This document shows positions 18,963-29,772 of a stretch of 64,000 bases of DNA, in pieces. A program made the position numbers and the translations under genes. Source of the DNA: Actinomycetota bacterium (GTDB taxonomy: Bacteria; Actinomycetota; Actinomycetes; Mycobacteriales; Micromonosporaceae); contig VAWN01000040.1 of assembly GCA_005885555.1 (NCBI GenBank), positions 47,464-111,463 of the forward strand. The letters are read 5' to 3'. Below the pieces are notes generated by a model, which saw only the letters and a program-made list of their open reading frames with translations, ran no database searches and was not told the DNA's origin. Position 1 is the first letter of the stretch. Each line of letters begins with the position of its first letter.

Positions 18963-19946
18963 GTGAGCCACGCGCACCCGCACGCCCCCGCCGGGCACCA
19001 CCACGGCGTGAGCGCCGACGCCGACCGGCGCTGGCTGGCCGGTGCGCTGGCGCTCATCGTCGGGTTCATGGCGGCCGAGGTGCTCGCCGGCCTGGTGGCG
19101 CACTCGCTGGCGCTGCTGTCGGACGCGGCGCACATGCTCACCGACGCCGGGGCGATCCTGCTGGCGCTGGTCGCGATGCGGCTGGCCGCCCGGCCGGCGC
19201 GCGGCGGGTACACCTTCGGGCTCAAGCGGGCGGAGATCCTCTCCGCGCAGGCCAACGGCACCACCCTGCTGGTCCTCGCCGGCTGGCTCACCTGGGAGGC
19301 GGTCCGCCGGCTGGTCAGCCCGCCCGTGGTGGCCGGCGGCCTGGTGCTGGTGACCGCCCTGGTCGGGGTGGCGGTCAACCTGGTCGCCACCTGGCTGCTG
19401 TCCCGCGCCAACCGGACCAGCCTCAACGTGCAGGGCGCCTACGCGCACATCCTGACCGACCTGTTCGGGTTCATCGCCACCGCGGTCGCCGGTGCCGTGG
19501 TACTGGCGACCGGCTTCGCCCGCGCCGACGCCATCGCGACGCTGGTGGTGGTGGTCCTCATGGTGCGCGCCGGGCTGGGCCTGGTCCGCGCGTCCGGCCG
19601 GATCTTCCTGGAGGCCGCGCCGGCCGGGGTCGACCCGGACGCGATCGGCGACCGGCTGGCCGGCCGGCCGGCGGTCGTCGAGGTGCACGACCTGCACATC
19701 TGGCTGATCACGTCGGCGCAGCCGGCGCTGTCGGCACACGTGCTCGTCGAGCCCGGCGGGGACTGCCACGCGGTCCGGCGGGACCTGGAGGAGGTACTGC
19801 GGGAGGGGTACGCGATCACGCACACCACGCTGCAGGTGGACCACGTGCCGGAACAGATCCTCACCGTCGGCCGGCCGGGTACCGATCCGGAGCACTGCGC
19901 GGACGCGCACGGCCCGGTACACGGCCGGGACGCCCATCCGCACTGA
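18963..19946 (+). CDS. Cation diffusion facilitator (zinc/cadmium-type exporter)
   Basis: A 327-residue metal/proton antiporter of the CzcD/ZitB group. A His-rich N-terminus (SHAHPHAPAGHHHG) is followed by six membrane helices; the metal site shows as LSDAAHMLTDAGA in helix 2 and HILTDLFGFIAT in helix 5 (His/Asp pairs). The C-terminal cytoplasmic domain (EVHDLHIWLIT, then HVLVEPGGD) and a further His-rich tail (HCADAHGPVHGRDAHPH) probably bind Zn(II). I start at GTG 18963, which gives the usual His-rich beginning; the frame is open farther upstream without family similarity. The 248 bp between this gene and secA2 hold the first copy of the GATCTTGGA palindrome. Confidence 0.9.
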   Translation: MSHAHPHAPAGHHHGVSADADRRWLAGALALIVGFMAAEVLAGLVAHSLALLSDAAHMLTDAGAILLALVAMRLAARPARGGYTFGLKRAEILSAQANGTTLLVLAGWLTWEAVRRLVSPPVVAGGLVLVTALVGVAVNLVATWLLSRANRTSLNVQGAYAHILTDLFGFIATAVAGAVVLATGFARADAIATLVVVVLMVRAGLGLVRASGRIFLEAAPAGVDPDAIGDRLAGRPAVVEVHDLHIWLITSAQPALSAHVLVEPGGDCHAVRRDLEEVLREGYAITHTTLQVDHVPEQILTVGRPGTDPEHCADAHGPVHGRDAHPH

Positions 19947-19998
19947 CCGCCATGGGGGCCGCCCATCGGGCCACCGGCCGTCCTGCGGCGCGGTCCGG

Positions 19999-20907
19999 TC
20001 AGCTGACCGGGTTCGGGGTGGCGCGCAGGCCGGCGACCGCGGTGGTGGCGAGGTGCTCGACGGTACCGATCCCGCCGCCCTCGGTCGGGTTGTGGTCGGA
20101 CAGCACCGCGACGAGCCAGTCGTGCCCGGGCTCGATGATGCGCCCGACGCTGTTGACGATCCACCGGCCCCGGTCCGTGACGCTGGCCAGCCAGCCGTCC
20201 TTGACGTAGACCGCGGTCGGGCCGGCGGCCGCCCGGGGTACCCCCCAACGCTGGCCGGCCCGGACCCGCGCGAGCAGCCCGAGCGCGTACCCGCGACTAC
20301 CCGCCGACAGCGGACCGGCCGGGTCGGCCAGCACCCCGAGCAGCCGTACCTGGTCGGCCGCCGTGGTCGTGGTCAGCCCCCAGTACCCGGCCCGGTTCGG
20401 CGTGGTGCGGGTCAGCCCGAAGACGCGGTTGGCCTGCGCCAGGCCGCTCGCGCCACCGATCTCGGTCCACAGCGCGTCCGCCGCCTCGTTGTCACTCTCG
20501 GTGATCATCTCGGTGGCCGCGTGCTTCTGGCCGGCGCTCAGCGGCCGCCCGGTCCGCTGGTGCTGCCAGAGCAGCGTGGCGAGGATGTCCAGCTTCACCA
20601 CGCTGGCGGTGGGGAAGCGCGCGCCGTCCTCGTACCCGACCGCGCGGCCGGTGACCCGGTCGAGCACCGCGATGCCGGTGTGCGCGCGCCGGGCGGCTGC
20701 GTACCGCGCCAGGGCCGCCCGCACCGCCGGTACCGGATCCGGCAGCGGCGCCTGCGACGGACCGGGCAGCAGCGCGAGGGGCACCACCGGCGCGGCGGTC
20801 GGCACCTGCCCCGGCCGCCGCTCGACGAGCAGGTACGAGCCGGCCAGCAGCCCGCCCACCACCGCCGCGGCGGCCGCGACCCGCAGCCGGTGCCCTCTGT
20901 TCGCCAC
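19999..20907 (-). CDS. Class A beta-lactamase-like serine hydrolase
   Basis: A 302-residue exported enzyme. An N-terminal hydrophobic segment (VAAAAAVVGGLLAGSYLLV) serves as signal or anchor. The acylation motif is TASVVKL (Ser102, Lys105), the second motif is SDN at 138-140, and the third, usually KTG, reads KDG at 236-238, with VNSVG and WLVAVLSDHNP following. The KDG variant and the missing class A omega-loop signature suggest a penicillin-interacting or D-Ala peptidase-like enzyme more than a true resistance determinant. The GTG at 20907 is the likely start. It converges with the cation exporter gene. Confidence 0.75.
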   Translation of the reverse strand: MANRGHRLRVAAAAAVVGGLLAGSYLLVERRPGQVPTAAPVVPLALLPGPSQAPLPDPVPAVRAALARYAAARRAHTGIAVLDRVTGRAVGYEDGARFPTASVVKLDILATLLWQHQRTGRPLSAGQKHAATEMITESDNEAADALWTEIGGASGLAQANRVFGLTRTTPNRAGYWGLTTTTAADQVRLLGVLADPAGPLSAGSRGYALGLLARVRAGQRWGVPRAAAGPTAVYVKDGWLASVTDRGRWIVNSVGRIIEPGHDWLVAVLSDHNPTEGGGIGTVEHLATTAVAGLRATPNPVS

Positions 20908-20984
20908 GCGTGGATGTGACCAGAAGGGACCGGGGTACCGCGGCGGAACGCCGCCGATTCACCCCGTAGGGCGCCCGGCCGCAC

Positions 20985-21007
20985 ATCGCCGCGGCCCCTG
21001 CGGCGAT
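20985..21007. promoter_or_regulatory. Inverted repeat over the -35 region of the SMP-30-like gene
   Basis: ATCGCCGC, 7 nt, GCGGCGAT: perfect 8-bp arms ending 13 bp before the TAGACT -10 box, where a -35 element would sit. It fits a repressor operator. Confidence 0.4.
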
Positions 21008-21020
21008 CGATGAACCTCGC

Positions 21021-21026
21021 TAGACT
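21021..21026 (+). promoter_or_regulatory. -10 box of the leaderless SMP-30-like gene
   Basis: TAGACT, 6 nt (GGCCGG), ATG at 21033; no Shine-Dalgarno sequence. Confidence 0.6.
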
Positions 21027-21032
21027 GGCCGG

Positions 21033-21965
21033 ATGCTGCGACGGATCGCGACGCTCGCTGCCCTGACCCTCCTCACCGCCGGGACGGCCGCTGTCGCTGG
21101 ATCCGTCCCGGCGTCGGCCGGGTCCCGGTTCCCCGCGAGCATCTCGATACCGAACGGGTTCCAGCCCGAGGGCTTCACGATCGGCCGGGGTACCAGCTTC
21201 TACGTCGGCTCCCTCGCGGGCGGCGCGGTGTTCCGCGGCGACCTCGCGACCGGCCACGGCGCCATTCTGGTGCCGCCCACCGACGGCGCCGCGAAGACCG
21301 GCCTGAAGGTCGACCGGCACAACCGGCTCTGGGCCTGCACGGCCGACGGTGGCGGCGCGGCCGTCTACGACGCGCGCACCGGTGCCCTCCTGGCGTCCTA
21401 CCGGTTCACCACCGACCCGAACACGTTCGTCAACGACGAGATCATCACCCGCGACGCGGTGTACTTCACCGACTCGGCGCGGGCGTTCCTGTACGTGGTG
21501 CCGCTGGGTCACGACGGGCGGCTGCCCGGCCAGTCCGCGGTGCGGTCGCTGGCGCTGAGCGGACCGGCGGCGGACCTGACCGCGTTCAACAACGGCATCG
21601 TGGCCACGCCGGACGGCCGGCTGATCGTGGTGCAGATGATCGCCGGCCGGCTGGTCTCCATCGATCCCCGTACCGGTTCGAGCCGGCTGGTCGACCTGCA
21701 CGGGTACTCGGTGGTCAACGGCGACGGGCTGGTCCTGCGCGGCCGCACCCTGTGGGTGATCCGCAACATGGACAGCCTGGTCGCGGTGCTGCACATGGAC
21801 GACGGGTTCCGCTCCGGACACCTGGTCCGCGAGATCACCAGCCCGCTGCTGCGGGTACCGTCGACCGGCGACCTGTTCGGCCGCTGGCTCTACGTGGTCA
21901 ACGCCCGGTTCGACGTCACGCCGACGCCGGACACCGACTACAACGTGGTGCGGGTACCCGCCTGA
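21033..21965 (+). CDS. Secreted SMP-30/gluconolactonase-like beta-propeller
   Basis: A 310-residue exported protein with a clear signal peptide (RRIATLAALTLLTAGTAAVA, cleaved near SAG-S). The mature part reads as repeated propeller strands: PEGFTIGRGTSFYVGSL, GLKVDRHNRLWACTADGG, NDEIITRDAVYFTDS, NGIVATPDGRLIVVQM, DGLVLRGRTLWVIRN. Similar secreted proteins in Streptomyces are often mislabelled superoxide dismutase. A lactonase or sugar-binding role is possible but unproven. The gene appears leaderless, with an inverted repeat just upstream. Its TGA abuts the stop of the next, convergent gene, giving TGATCA. Confidence 0.75.
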   Translation: MLRRIATLAALTLLTAGTAAVAGSVPASAGSRFPASISIPNGFQPEGFTIGRGTSFYVGSLAGGAVFRGDLATGHGAILVPPTDGAAKTGLKVDRHNRLWACTADGGGAAVYDARTGALLASYRFTTDPNTFVNDEIITRDAVYFTDSARAFLYVVPLGHDGRLPGQSAVRSLALSGPAADLTAFNNGIVATPDGRLIVVQMIAGRLVSIDPRTGSSRLVDLHGYSVVNGDGLVLRGRTLWVIRNMDSLVAVLHMDDGFRSGHLVREITSPLLRVPSTGDLFGRWLYVVNARFDVTPTPDTDYNVVRVPA

Positions 21966-22511
21966 TCAGGCCTGCTCGGCCGCCTCGGCCTCGCTGGCCC
22001 GCCAGTTGAGCCGGGTGAGCAGCGCGCGCGCCTCGTCGGCGACCTCGGCGTGTACCGTGACCGCGTACTGGCCGGCCACCAGCGAGCTGGCCGAGGCGAA
22101 GTCGCGCCGGCCGCCGGTCATCGCGTGCGCCACGGCACCGAAGACGGCGCCCCAGACCGCGCCGATCGCGATGGCGGTCAGGATCAGCAGGAACCATCCG
22201 GTGCGCGCGAAGATGCCGATCAGCAGGCCGATGAACAGGCCGAACCAGGCACCGCTCGCGGCACCGGCGAGCGCCGCCCGGACCACGGTCAGCCGGCCCA
22301 GTACCCGCTCGACCAGGCGCAGGTCGGTGCCGACGATGGCGGTCCGCTCGACCGGGAACTTGTTGTCCGACAGGTAGTCGACGGCCCGCTGGGCGAGGGC
22401 GTAGTCGGGGAACGTCGCGATGGTGACCGTGGGGATGGTGGCGCGGGTGTCGCGGGTACGGGCGGGCGTCGCCGGTACGCCGCCGGGAGCGCCGGGCATC
22501 GAAGTGGTCAT
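21966..22511 (-). CDS. General stress protein 17M-like membrane protein
   Basis: A 181-residue protein. After a Pro/Thr-rich start, residues about 28-70 match the general stress protein 17M domain (TVTIATFPDYALAQRAVDYL). Two glycine-rich membrane helices follow (about 80-125) and then a C-terminal beta segment (GQYAVTVHAEVADEA). Such proteins accumulate under osmotic or general stress in actinomycetes; no biochemical activity is known. ATG 22511 is chosen, with GAGGGG directly upstream (an ATG at 22520 is an alternative). The stop codon abuts that of the SMP-30-like gene. Confidence 0.75.
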   Translation of the reverse strand: MTTSMPGAPGGVPATPARTRDTRATIPTVTIATFPDYALAQRAVDYLSDNKFPVERTAIVGTDLRLVERVLGRLTVVRAALAGAASGAWFGLFIGLLIGIFARTGWFLLILTAIAIGAVWGAVFGAVAHAMTGGRRDFASASSLVAGQYAVTVHAEVADEARALLTRLNWRASEAEAAEQA

Positions 22512-22636
22512 GCCCCTCATGGTGCCACCACCCGGGAACGGCGGCCGGCGCGGCGGTTCCGAACCGGGTCGGGCCGGCGTAGCGTGAAACCACGCCGACT
22601 GGTGCGAAACGGCCTGTGACAAAGGGGGCGGCAGCG

Positions 22637-22834
22637 ATGAAGGCACGAACCGGCGACCGGCTGGTCATGGAGGGCGCGCACGTGGGCACGCCGCGGCGGA
22701 TCGGCATCGTGCTTGAGGTACATGGGCCGGACGGCACGCCGCCGTACCTGGTCCGCTGGCAGGACAGCGGTCACGAGACGCTCTGCTTCCCCGGCCCCGA
22801 CGCGCACGTGCAGCCGGAGCAGCAGACCACGTGA
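22637..22834 (+). CDS. DUF1918 small protein
   Basis: A 65-residue protein of the actinobacterial DUF1918 family: KARTGDRLVMEG at the start and RIGIVLEVHGPDG...YLVRWQDSGHETLCFPGPDA, a small SH3-like beta-barrel. The function is unknown; family members are often near stress or regulatory genes. AAAGGGGG lies about 10 nt upstream of the ATG. It converges on guaB1, 7 bp from its stop, and a 20-bp palindrome sits at the junction. Confidence 0.85.
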   Translation: MKARTGDRLVMEGAHVGTPRRIGIVLEVHGPDGTPPYLVRWQDSGHETLCFPGPDAHVQPEQQTT

Positions 22835-22839
22835 GTGAC

Positions 22840-25461
<2,622 letters not shown>

Positions 25462-25470
25462 GCTGCCGGG

Positions 25471-26451
25471 GTGGACACCATCACGGCCACCGACTACCAC
25501 ACCGCGGGCGAGCCGTTCCGGATCGTCACCGGTGGGGTACCGCCGATTCCGGGCACGACGGTCGCCGCGCGCCGCATCAGCGTCCCGCCCGCCGTCGACG
25601 CGGTACGGCGGCTGCTGTGCCACGAACCCCGCGGGCACGCCGACATGTACGGCTGCTTCCTGGTACCGCCGGACGACGAGGCGGCCGACCTCGGCGTGCT
25701 GTTCTGGCACAAGGACGGGTACTCGACAGCGTGCGGCCACGGCACGATCGCGCTGGGCGCCTGGGCGGTGGAGTCCGGCCGGGTACCCGCCAAGCCGGAC
25801 GGCGAGACCGTGGTCACCATCGACGTACCGTCCGGCCGGGTCACCGCCCGGGTCCGCTGCGCCGGCGGCGTCGTGCAGGGCGTGGCCTTCCGCAACGTGC
25901 CGTCCTACGTGCTCGCCCGGGACGTGCCCGCGGCCGGCGTGCGCGTCGACCTCGCGTACGGCGGCGCCGTCTACGCCAGCGTCCCGGCCAGCGCGTTCGG
26001 CCTGGCCGTCGAGCCCCGCCACTACCCCGGCCTGATCGCCGCCGGGCGCGCGGTCAAGGCCGCGCTGGCCGGCAGCGACCTCGCCCGGCACCCGACCGAC
26101 GAGCGGCTGTCCGGGGTGTACGGCACGATCCTGTACGACGACCTGGGCGACCGGCCGGACGGGCCGCACCAGCGTAACGTCACCGTGTTCGCCGACGGCG
26201 AGGTGGACCGCTCGCCGTGCGGCTCGGGTACCTGCGCGCGGGTGGCGCTGCTGTTCGCGGACGGCCGGCTGATGCCCGGGCGGGTGCTGCGGCACGACTC
26301 GATCGTCGGCAGCAGTTTCACCGCCCGGGTCGCCGGGCAGCGGCCGGAGGGCGTGATCTGCGAGGTGGACGGCACCGCGTACCGGACCGGCGAGCACCGG
26401 TTCGTCCTCGATCCCCGCGACGACCTCGGCACCGGGTTCGTGCTGCGATGA
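25471..26451 (+). CDS. Proline racemase family protein (probable 4-hydroxyproline epimerase)
   Basis: A 326-residue cofactor-free racemase/epimerase. Both catalytic cysteines are present: STACGHGTIALG (Cys88) and SPCGSGTCARVA (Cys250). The trans-3-hydroxyproline dehydratases of this family carry Thr at the second position, so an epimerase or racemase is favoured. The N-terminal TATDYHTAGEPFRIV is typical. With the FAD oxidoreductase upstream it would convert trans-4-hydroxy-L-proline to the cis-D form for oxidation. The stop codon lies in a perfect 15-bp tandem duplication. Confidence 0.83.
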   Translation: MDTITATDYHTAGEPFRIVTGGVPPIPGTTVAARRISVPPAVDAVRRLLCHEPRGHADMYGCFLVPPDDEAADLGVLFWHKDGYSTACGHGTIALGAWAVESGRVPAKPDGETVVTIDVPSGRVTARVRCAGGVVQGVAFRNVPSYVLARDVPAAGVRVDLAYGGAVYASVPASAFGLAVEPRHYPGLIAAGRAVKAALAGSDLARHPTDERLSGVYGTILYDDLGDRPDGPHQRNVTVFADGEVDRSPCGSGTCARVALLFADGRLMPGRVLRHDSIVGSSFTARVAGQRPEGVICEVDGTAYRTGEHRFVLDPRDDLGTGFVLR

Positions 26452-26475
26452 CCGGGTGGGCGATGACCGGGTGGG
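26446..26475 (+). repeat. 15-bp tandem duplication that copies a stop codon
   Basis: CGATGACCGGGTGGG occurs at 26446-26460 and again at 26461-26475. The first copy holds the TGA of the racemase gene; the second lies just before the next start. Confidence 0.9.
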
Positions 26476-26479
26476 CGCG

Positions 26480-27412
26480 GTGAGCGCGCCGCCGTACCTC
26501 GACGTGGCCGCCCTGGTGCCGATGCCGGCCGCGATCGACGCGCTGGAGGCGGCGCTGGCCGGTGGGCTGGACCCGGAGGCCGGGCCGGCGCGCGCCGTCG
26601 TCGAGGTACCCGCCGGGCAGATCCTGTCCATGCCGGCCGCGGTGGGACGGTACGCCGGTGTCAAGGTGGTGACCGTGGCACCGGACAACGCCGGGCGCGA
26701 CCTGCCCCGGGTACAGGGGGTGTACCTGCTGCTCGACGGTACGACGCTGGCGCCGCTCGCGCTGCTGGACGGCATCGCGCTGACCGCGCTGCGTACCCCG
26801 GCGGTGTCCGCGGTCGCGGTACGCCACCTGGCGGCGCCGGATGCCGCGCGGCTGCTCGTGTTCGGCACCGGACCGCAGGCGTGGGGCCATGTCGCGGCGG
26901 TCCGGGCGGTGCGGCCGGTGACCCACGTGGACGTGGTCGGGCGCCGGCCGGAACGGGTCGCCGCGCTCGTCGCGCACTGCCGCGGCCTCGGCCTGTCCGC
27001 GACCGGCCGGTCCGCGACCGAGGCAGCCGCGACCGCGGCGGCCGCCGGGGACGTGGCCGGCGCGGACGTCGTCTGCTGCTGCACCACCGCCCGGGTACCG
27101 CTGTTCGACAGCGACCGGCTGGCCGCGCACGCCACGGTCGTCGCCGTGGGTACCCACGAACCGGACGCCCGCGAGGTCGACGAGCGGCTGGTACGGCGGG
27201 CGACCACGGTCGTCGAGGCCCGCTCGGTGGCGCTGCGCGAAGCCGGCGACATCGTGCTGGCCGGCCCGCCCGACCCGGCGGCGCTGGCCACCCTGGGCGA
27301 GCTCGTCGCCGGCCGGGTCGCGGTAGCGCCCGACCGGCCGCGGTTGTTCAAGAGTGTCGGCATGGCCTGGGAGGACCTCGTCGTCGCCGCGGCGGCCTAC
27401 GACAGCCGCTGA
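26480..27412 (+). CDS. Ornithine cyclodeaminase/mu-crystallin family protein
   Basis: A 310-residue NAD(P)-binding protein: YAGVKVVTVAPDNAGRDLP, the conserved LLDGTTLAPLALLDGIALT, TALRTPAVSAVA, a Rossmann segment LLVFGTGPQAWGHVAAV and DVVCCCTTARVPLF. The family includes ornithine cyclodeaminase, alanine dehydrogenase and delta-1-pyrroline-2-carboxylate reductase. Beside a proline racemase-family gene, the last of these activities is most likely. I chose GTG 26480; an in-frame GTG at 26456 lies inside the duplicated stretch. It is probably co-transcribed with the two genes upstream. Confidence 0.8.
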   Translation: MSAPPYLDVAALVPMPAAIDALEAALAGGLDPEAGPARAVVEVPAGQILSMPAAVGRYAGVKVVTVAPDNAGRDLPRVQGVYLLLDGTTLAPLALLDGIALTALRTPAVSAVAVRHLAAPDAARLLVFGTGPQAWGHVAAVRAVRPVTHVDVVGRRPERVAALVAHCRGLGLSATGRSATEAAATAAAAGDVAGADVVCCCTTARVPLFDSDRLAAHATVVAVGTHEPDAREVDERLVRRATTVVEARSVALREAGDIVLAGPPDPAALATLGELVAGRVAVAPDRPRLFKSVGMAWEDLVVAAAAYDSR

Positions 27413-27492
27413 CCGCGCGCCCGCGGCCGCGCCCGCGGACCGGGCCGCGCCCGCCGCCTCGCGACATCGAACCCGATGAGTTCTGTATTTCC

Positions 27493-27531
27493 CGGTGGTC
27501 TGTACAGGTGGAAGACAGCCAGGGACCACCG
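27493..27531 (+). promoter_or_regulatory. Leader inverted repeat before the 89-residue gene
   Basis: CGGTGGTC and GACCACCG (8 bp, perfect) flank 23 nt that include the small palindrome CTGTACAG. The AT-rich TTCTGTATTT just before it may hold the promoter. This could be an RNA hairpin in the leader or a repressor site. Confidence 0.4.
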
Positions 27532-27548
27532 AGGAAGTGACATGAGCC

Positions 27549-27818
27549 ATGATCACCACAGTCGACCCCATCACCACCACCCGCGCGGCGGCGCTGTTCC
27601 TGAGCACCCTGTGCGTCGCCGACAACCCGAGCACGGCCGAGGTCGTCGGCGCCATCGAGCGCGCGCTGCGTACCCACGGCGGCAGCGCGGGCTGTGCGGC
27701 CGATGTCGCGCAGGCCTACGGCGACCACCCTGAGCTGGCCGCGCCCCGGATGCGCTGGGCGCGTCGGCTGGTCGGCCTGGTGTTCCCCGAGCCGGGCGGG
27801 TACGCCCTCGCCGCCTGA
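27549..27818 (+). CDS. Small protein of unknown function
   Basis: An 89-residue, largely helical protein (ITTTRAAALFLSTLCVADNP, then VVGAIERALRTHGGSAGCAADVAQAYGD). I do not recognise a family. GAGGAAG lies about 12 nt upstream and the ATG at 27549 gives the longest sensible form. Its TGA abuts the stop of the convergent GH43 gene exactly (TGATCA), as in the pair at 21965/21966, which supports it as a real gene. A structured leader precedes it. Confidence 0.6.
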   Translation: MITTVDPITTTRAAALFLSTLCVADNPSTAEVVGAIERALRTHGGSAGCAADVAQAYGDHPELAAPRMRWARRLVGLVFPEPGGYALAA

Positions 27819-28817
27819 TCAGGGGTGCCAGGTACCCGTGACCGCGTCGATCGTCCAGTGCGCGTGCCAGGCCAGCGACACGCTCGTACCCTGCACGGTC
27901 AGCGGCAGCCAGATGTACGGCGAGGTACCCAGGCTCGACGGGATCCAGCGGTCGCCCATGAACATGTACGTCGCGCCCTTGCTGCCCACCACCGGCAGCA
28001 CGAACGTGGTCTGCGAGTTGAACGTCTTGGAACCCTTGGGCGCGAACAGCTTCCACGCCGCCCAGCCCTTCGACAGCGAGGTCGACGTCGTGTACTCGTT
28101 GTCGTTGGTCCGCCAGCCGGTGCGGTGCGAGCCGAGGACGTAGTACCGCCCGGCGACCTTGAAGATGGCCGGCGCCTCGAAGTCGTCCAGCACGGTCACC
28201 AGGCTCGCGATGCGCAGGAAGTCCGCCGACAGCCGGTACATCCGCAGCTTGCCGGCCGCCCGCGCCTCGCTGAGCAGGTACGCGGCGCCGTCGTCGTCCA
28301 CGAACAGGGTGATGTCCAGGCTGATGTTGCCCTGCGGCTTGAAGCTGCCCCGGTAGGTGTAGCTGCCGCAGACGGTCGGGCTGGTCGCCACGCCGACCTT
28401 GGTGACGGTGTGCCCGGGGTCGTCGACGTGCATGTACATCACGTACTGCTTCGTCGCCGGGTTGAAGATGACCTTGGGTCGCTCGATGACCCGGTTGGGT
28501 CCGAGGTCGCCGCTCTTCTGCCGGGTCAGCACGTTGGCCACGAACTTCCAGTGCGCCAGGTCGGTCGAGGAGTAGCAGGGCACGTTGCGGAAGACCGCGT
28601 TGTCCTGGCTCTCCCCGGTCTTGTCCTCGCCGAACCAGTACCACGTGGCGCCGACCTTGATCATGCCGCCGCCGTGCGCCTGGATCGGCCGGCCCGCGGT
28701 GTCCTTCCAGGCGGTACCCGGACTGATGGTGACCTCGGCCGCCGACGCCGGCAGCGTGGCAAGAGCCACCACGGCAGCCACTCCCAGCGTCGCGAGCCCA
28801 ATCAGCGTGCGCCTCAT
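27819..28817 (-). CDS. Secreted GH43-type glycoside hydrolase (galactanase-like)
   Basis: A 332-residue exported protein. The signal peptide is RRTLIGLATLGVAAVVALA with cleavage near ASA-AE. The mature five-bladed propeller has IQAHGGGMIKVGATWYWFGE, YSSTDLAHWKFV, ERPKVIFNPATKQYVMYMH and DFEAPAIFKVAGRYYVLGS. These fit the GH43 subgroup that contains exo-beta-1,3-galactanases; the Glu in the EAPA segment is a good candidate for the proton donor. It probably trims arabinogalactan-like plant or microbial polymers. ATG 28817 is the start. The nadK gene lies upstream on the same strand. Confidence 0.78.
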   Translation of the reverse strand: MRRTLIGLATLGVAAVVALATLPASAAEVTISPGTAWKDTAGRPIQAHGGGMIKVGATWYWFGEDKTGESQDNAVFRNVPCYSSTDLAHWKFVANVLTRQKSGDLGPNRVIERPKVIFNPATKQYVMYMHVDDPGHTVTKVGVATSPTVCGSYTYRGSFKPQGNISLDITLFVDDDGAAYLLSEARAAGKLRMYRLSADFLRIASLVTVLDDFEAPAIFKVAGRYYVLGSHRTGWRTNDNEYTTSTSLSKGWAAWKLFAPKGSKTFNSQTTFVLPVVGSKGATYMFMGDRWIPSSLGTSPYIWLPLTVQGTSVSLAWHAHWTIDAVTGTWHP

Positions 28818-28857
28818 CCGATGAATGTCATCGATGCGTCGCTAGGCCGTCAAGGCT

Positions 28858-29727
28858 TCATTCCACCTCCGCGCTGCCAGTTACCCGCAGCTTGCGCCGG
28901 GCCCGCTCATAGAACGTGGTACCGCCCAGCCGCACCACCTGGGCGGCGGCCCGGGTCGCGGTGACCGGCAGCGCGTCGCCCGGCCCGACCTCGCCGCGTA
29001 CGATGCCGTCCACCTCGACCGCGAGGCGGCCGCTGGTCGGCAGCACGTCGAGGACGAGCTGCTCGTCCAGCGACAGCAGCAGCGACCGGTTGAACGCCGA
29101 GTGGGCGGCGGCCGCGCCGACCAGCAGCCCCTCCACGGTCGGCGAGACGATCGGGCCGCCGATGGAGAAGTTGTAGGCGGTGGAACCGGTCGGCGTCGAC
29201 ACGATCACCGCGTCGGCGGCGTACCGCACGAACCGGTGCCCCTCGACCGTGATCCCCACCGCCGCCAGCCCGTCCCCCGGTACCCGTACCAGGGCGATGT
29301 CGTTGAACGCCGAGCACGGGGTACCGTCCGGGAGCACCGTGCCCACCGCGGTCCGCGGCTCCACCGTGTAGCGATGTTCGTCGATTGCGGACAGCGCGGC
29401 CGGCAGCTCGTCGATGTCCACCTCGGCGAGGAAGCCCAGCCGGCCGACGTTCACCCCGAGCACCGGCGTCTTGCTCAGCTGCACCAGCCGCATCGCGCGC
29501 AGCATCGTGCCGTCGCCGCCGAGGCTGACCACCAGGCCGGCCCGGTCGACCAGTTCGGCCTCGGTGACCGCGACCGGTTCGACGTCGCAGGTCAGCCGCG
29601 TCACCTCGGCGGCGAGACCGAGCACCGTCACGTCCCGGGCCCGCGCCCAGCCGGCGATCGTCTCGACCGCGACGCCGCACTCCCGTCTGGGATGCAGCAC
29701 CAGACCGACCGCGTGTACCAGGCCCAT
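28858..29727 (-). CDS. nadK: NAD kinase
   Basis: A 289-residue ATP-NAD kinase that makes NADP in the cytoplasm. The phosphate-binding motif GGDGTMLRAMR starts at residue 70; NVGRLGFLAEV, the NAD-binding FNDIALVR and STPTGSTAYNFSIGGPIVSP are all present, and the length is normal. The ATG at 29727 sits 6 nt after a TACAGT box with no ribosome binding site, so the mRNA is probably leaderless. It is separated from its usual actinobacterial partners (tlyA, recN), which are not in the window. Confidence 0.94.
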   Translation of the reverse strand: MGLVHAVGLVLHPRRECGVAVETIAGWARARDVTVLGLAAEVTRLTCDVEPVAVTEAELVDRAGLVVSLGGDGTMLRAMRLVQLSKTPVLGVNVGRLGFLAEVDIDELPAALSAIDEHRYTVEPRTAVGTVLPDGTPCSAFNDIALVRVPGDGLAAVGITVEGHRFVRYAADAVIVSTPTGSTAYNFSIGGPIVSPTVEGLLVGAAAAHSAFNRSLLLSLDEQLVLDVLPTSGRLAVEVDGIVRGEVGPGDALPVTATRAAAQVVRLGGTTFYERARRKLRVTGSAEVE

Positions 29728-29733
29728 CGCGTC

Positions 29734-29739
29734 ACTGTA
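29734..29739 (-). promoter_or_regulatory. -10 box of leaderless nadK
   Basis: On the minus strand: TACAGT, 6 nt (GACGCG), ATG at 29727. Confidence 0.6.
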
Positions 29740-29772
29740 CGGTCCGCGCCCGGCGCAGGCACACTTGCGCAC

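Noticed and set aside
19940-20005. CTGACCG...CGGTCAG inverted repeat between the metal exporter and beta-lactamase-like genes
   Set aside because: The arms are just the two stop codons with their flanking bases, too short and too far apart for a convincing hairpin.
19999-20907. True beta-lactamase resistance gene
   Set aside because: The third motif is KDG, not KTG, and no class A omega-loop signature is visible.
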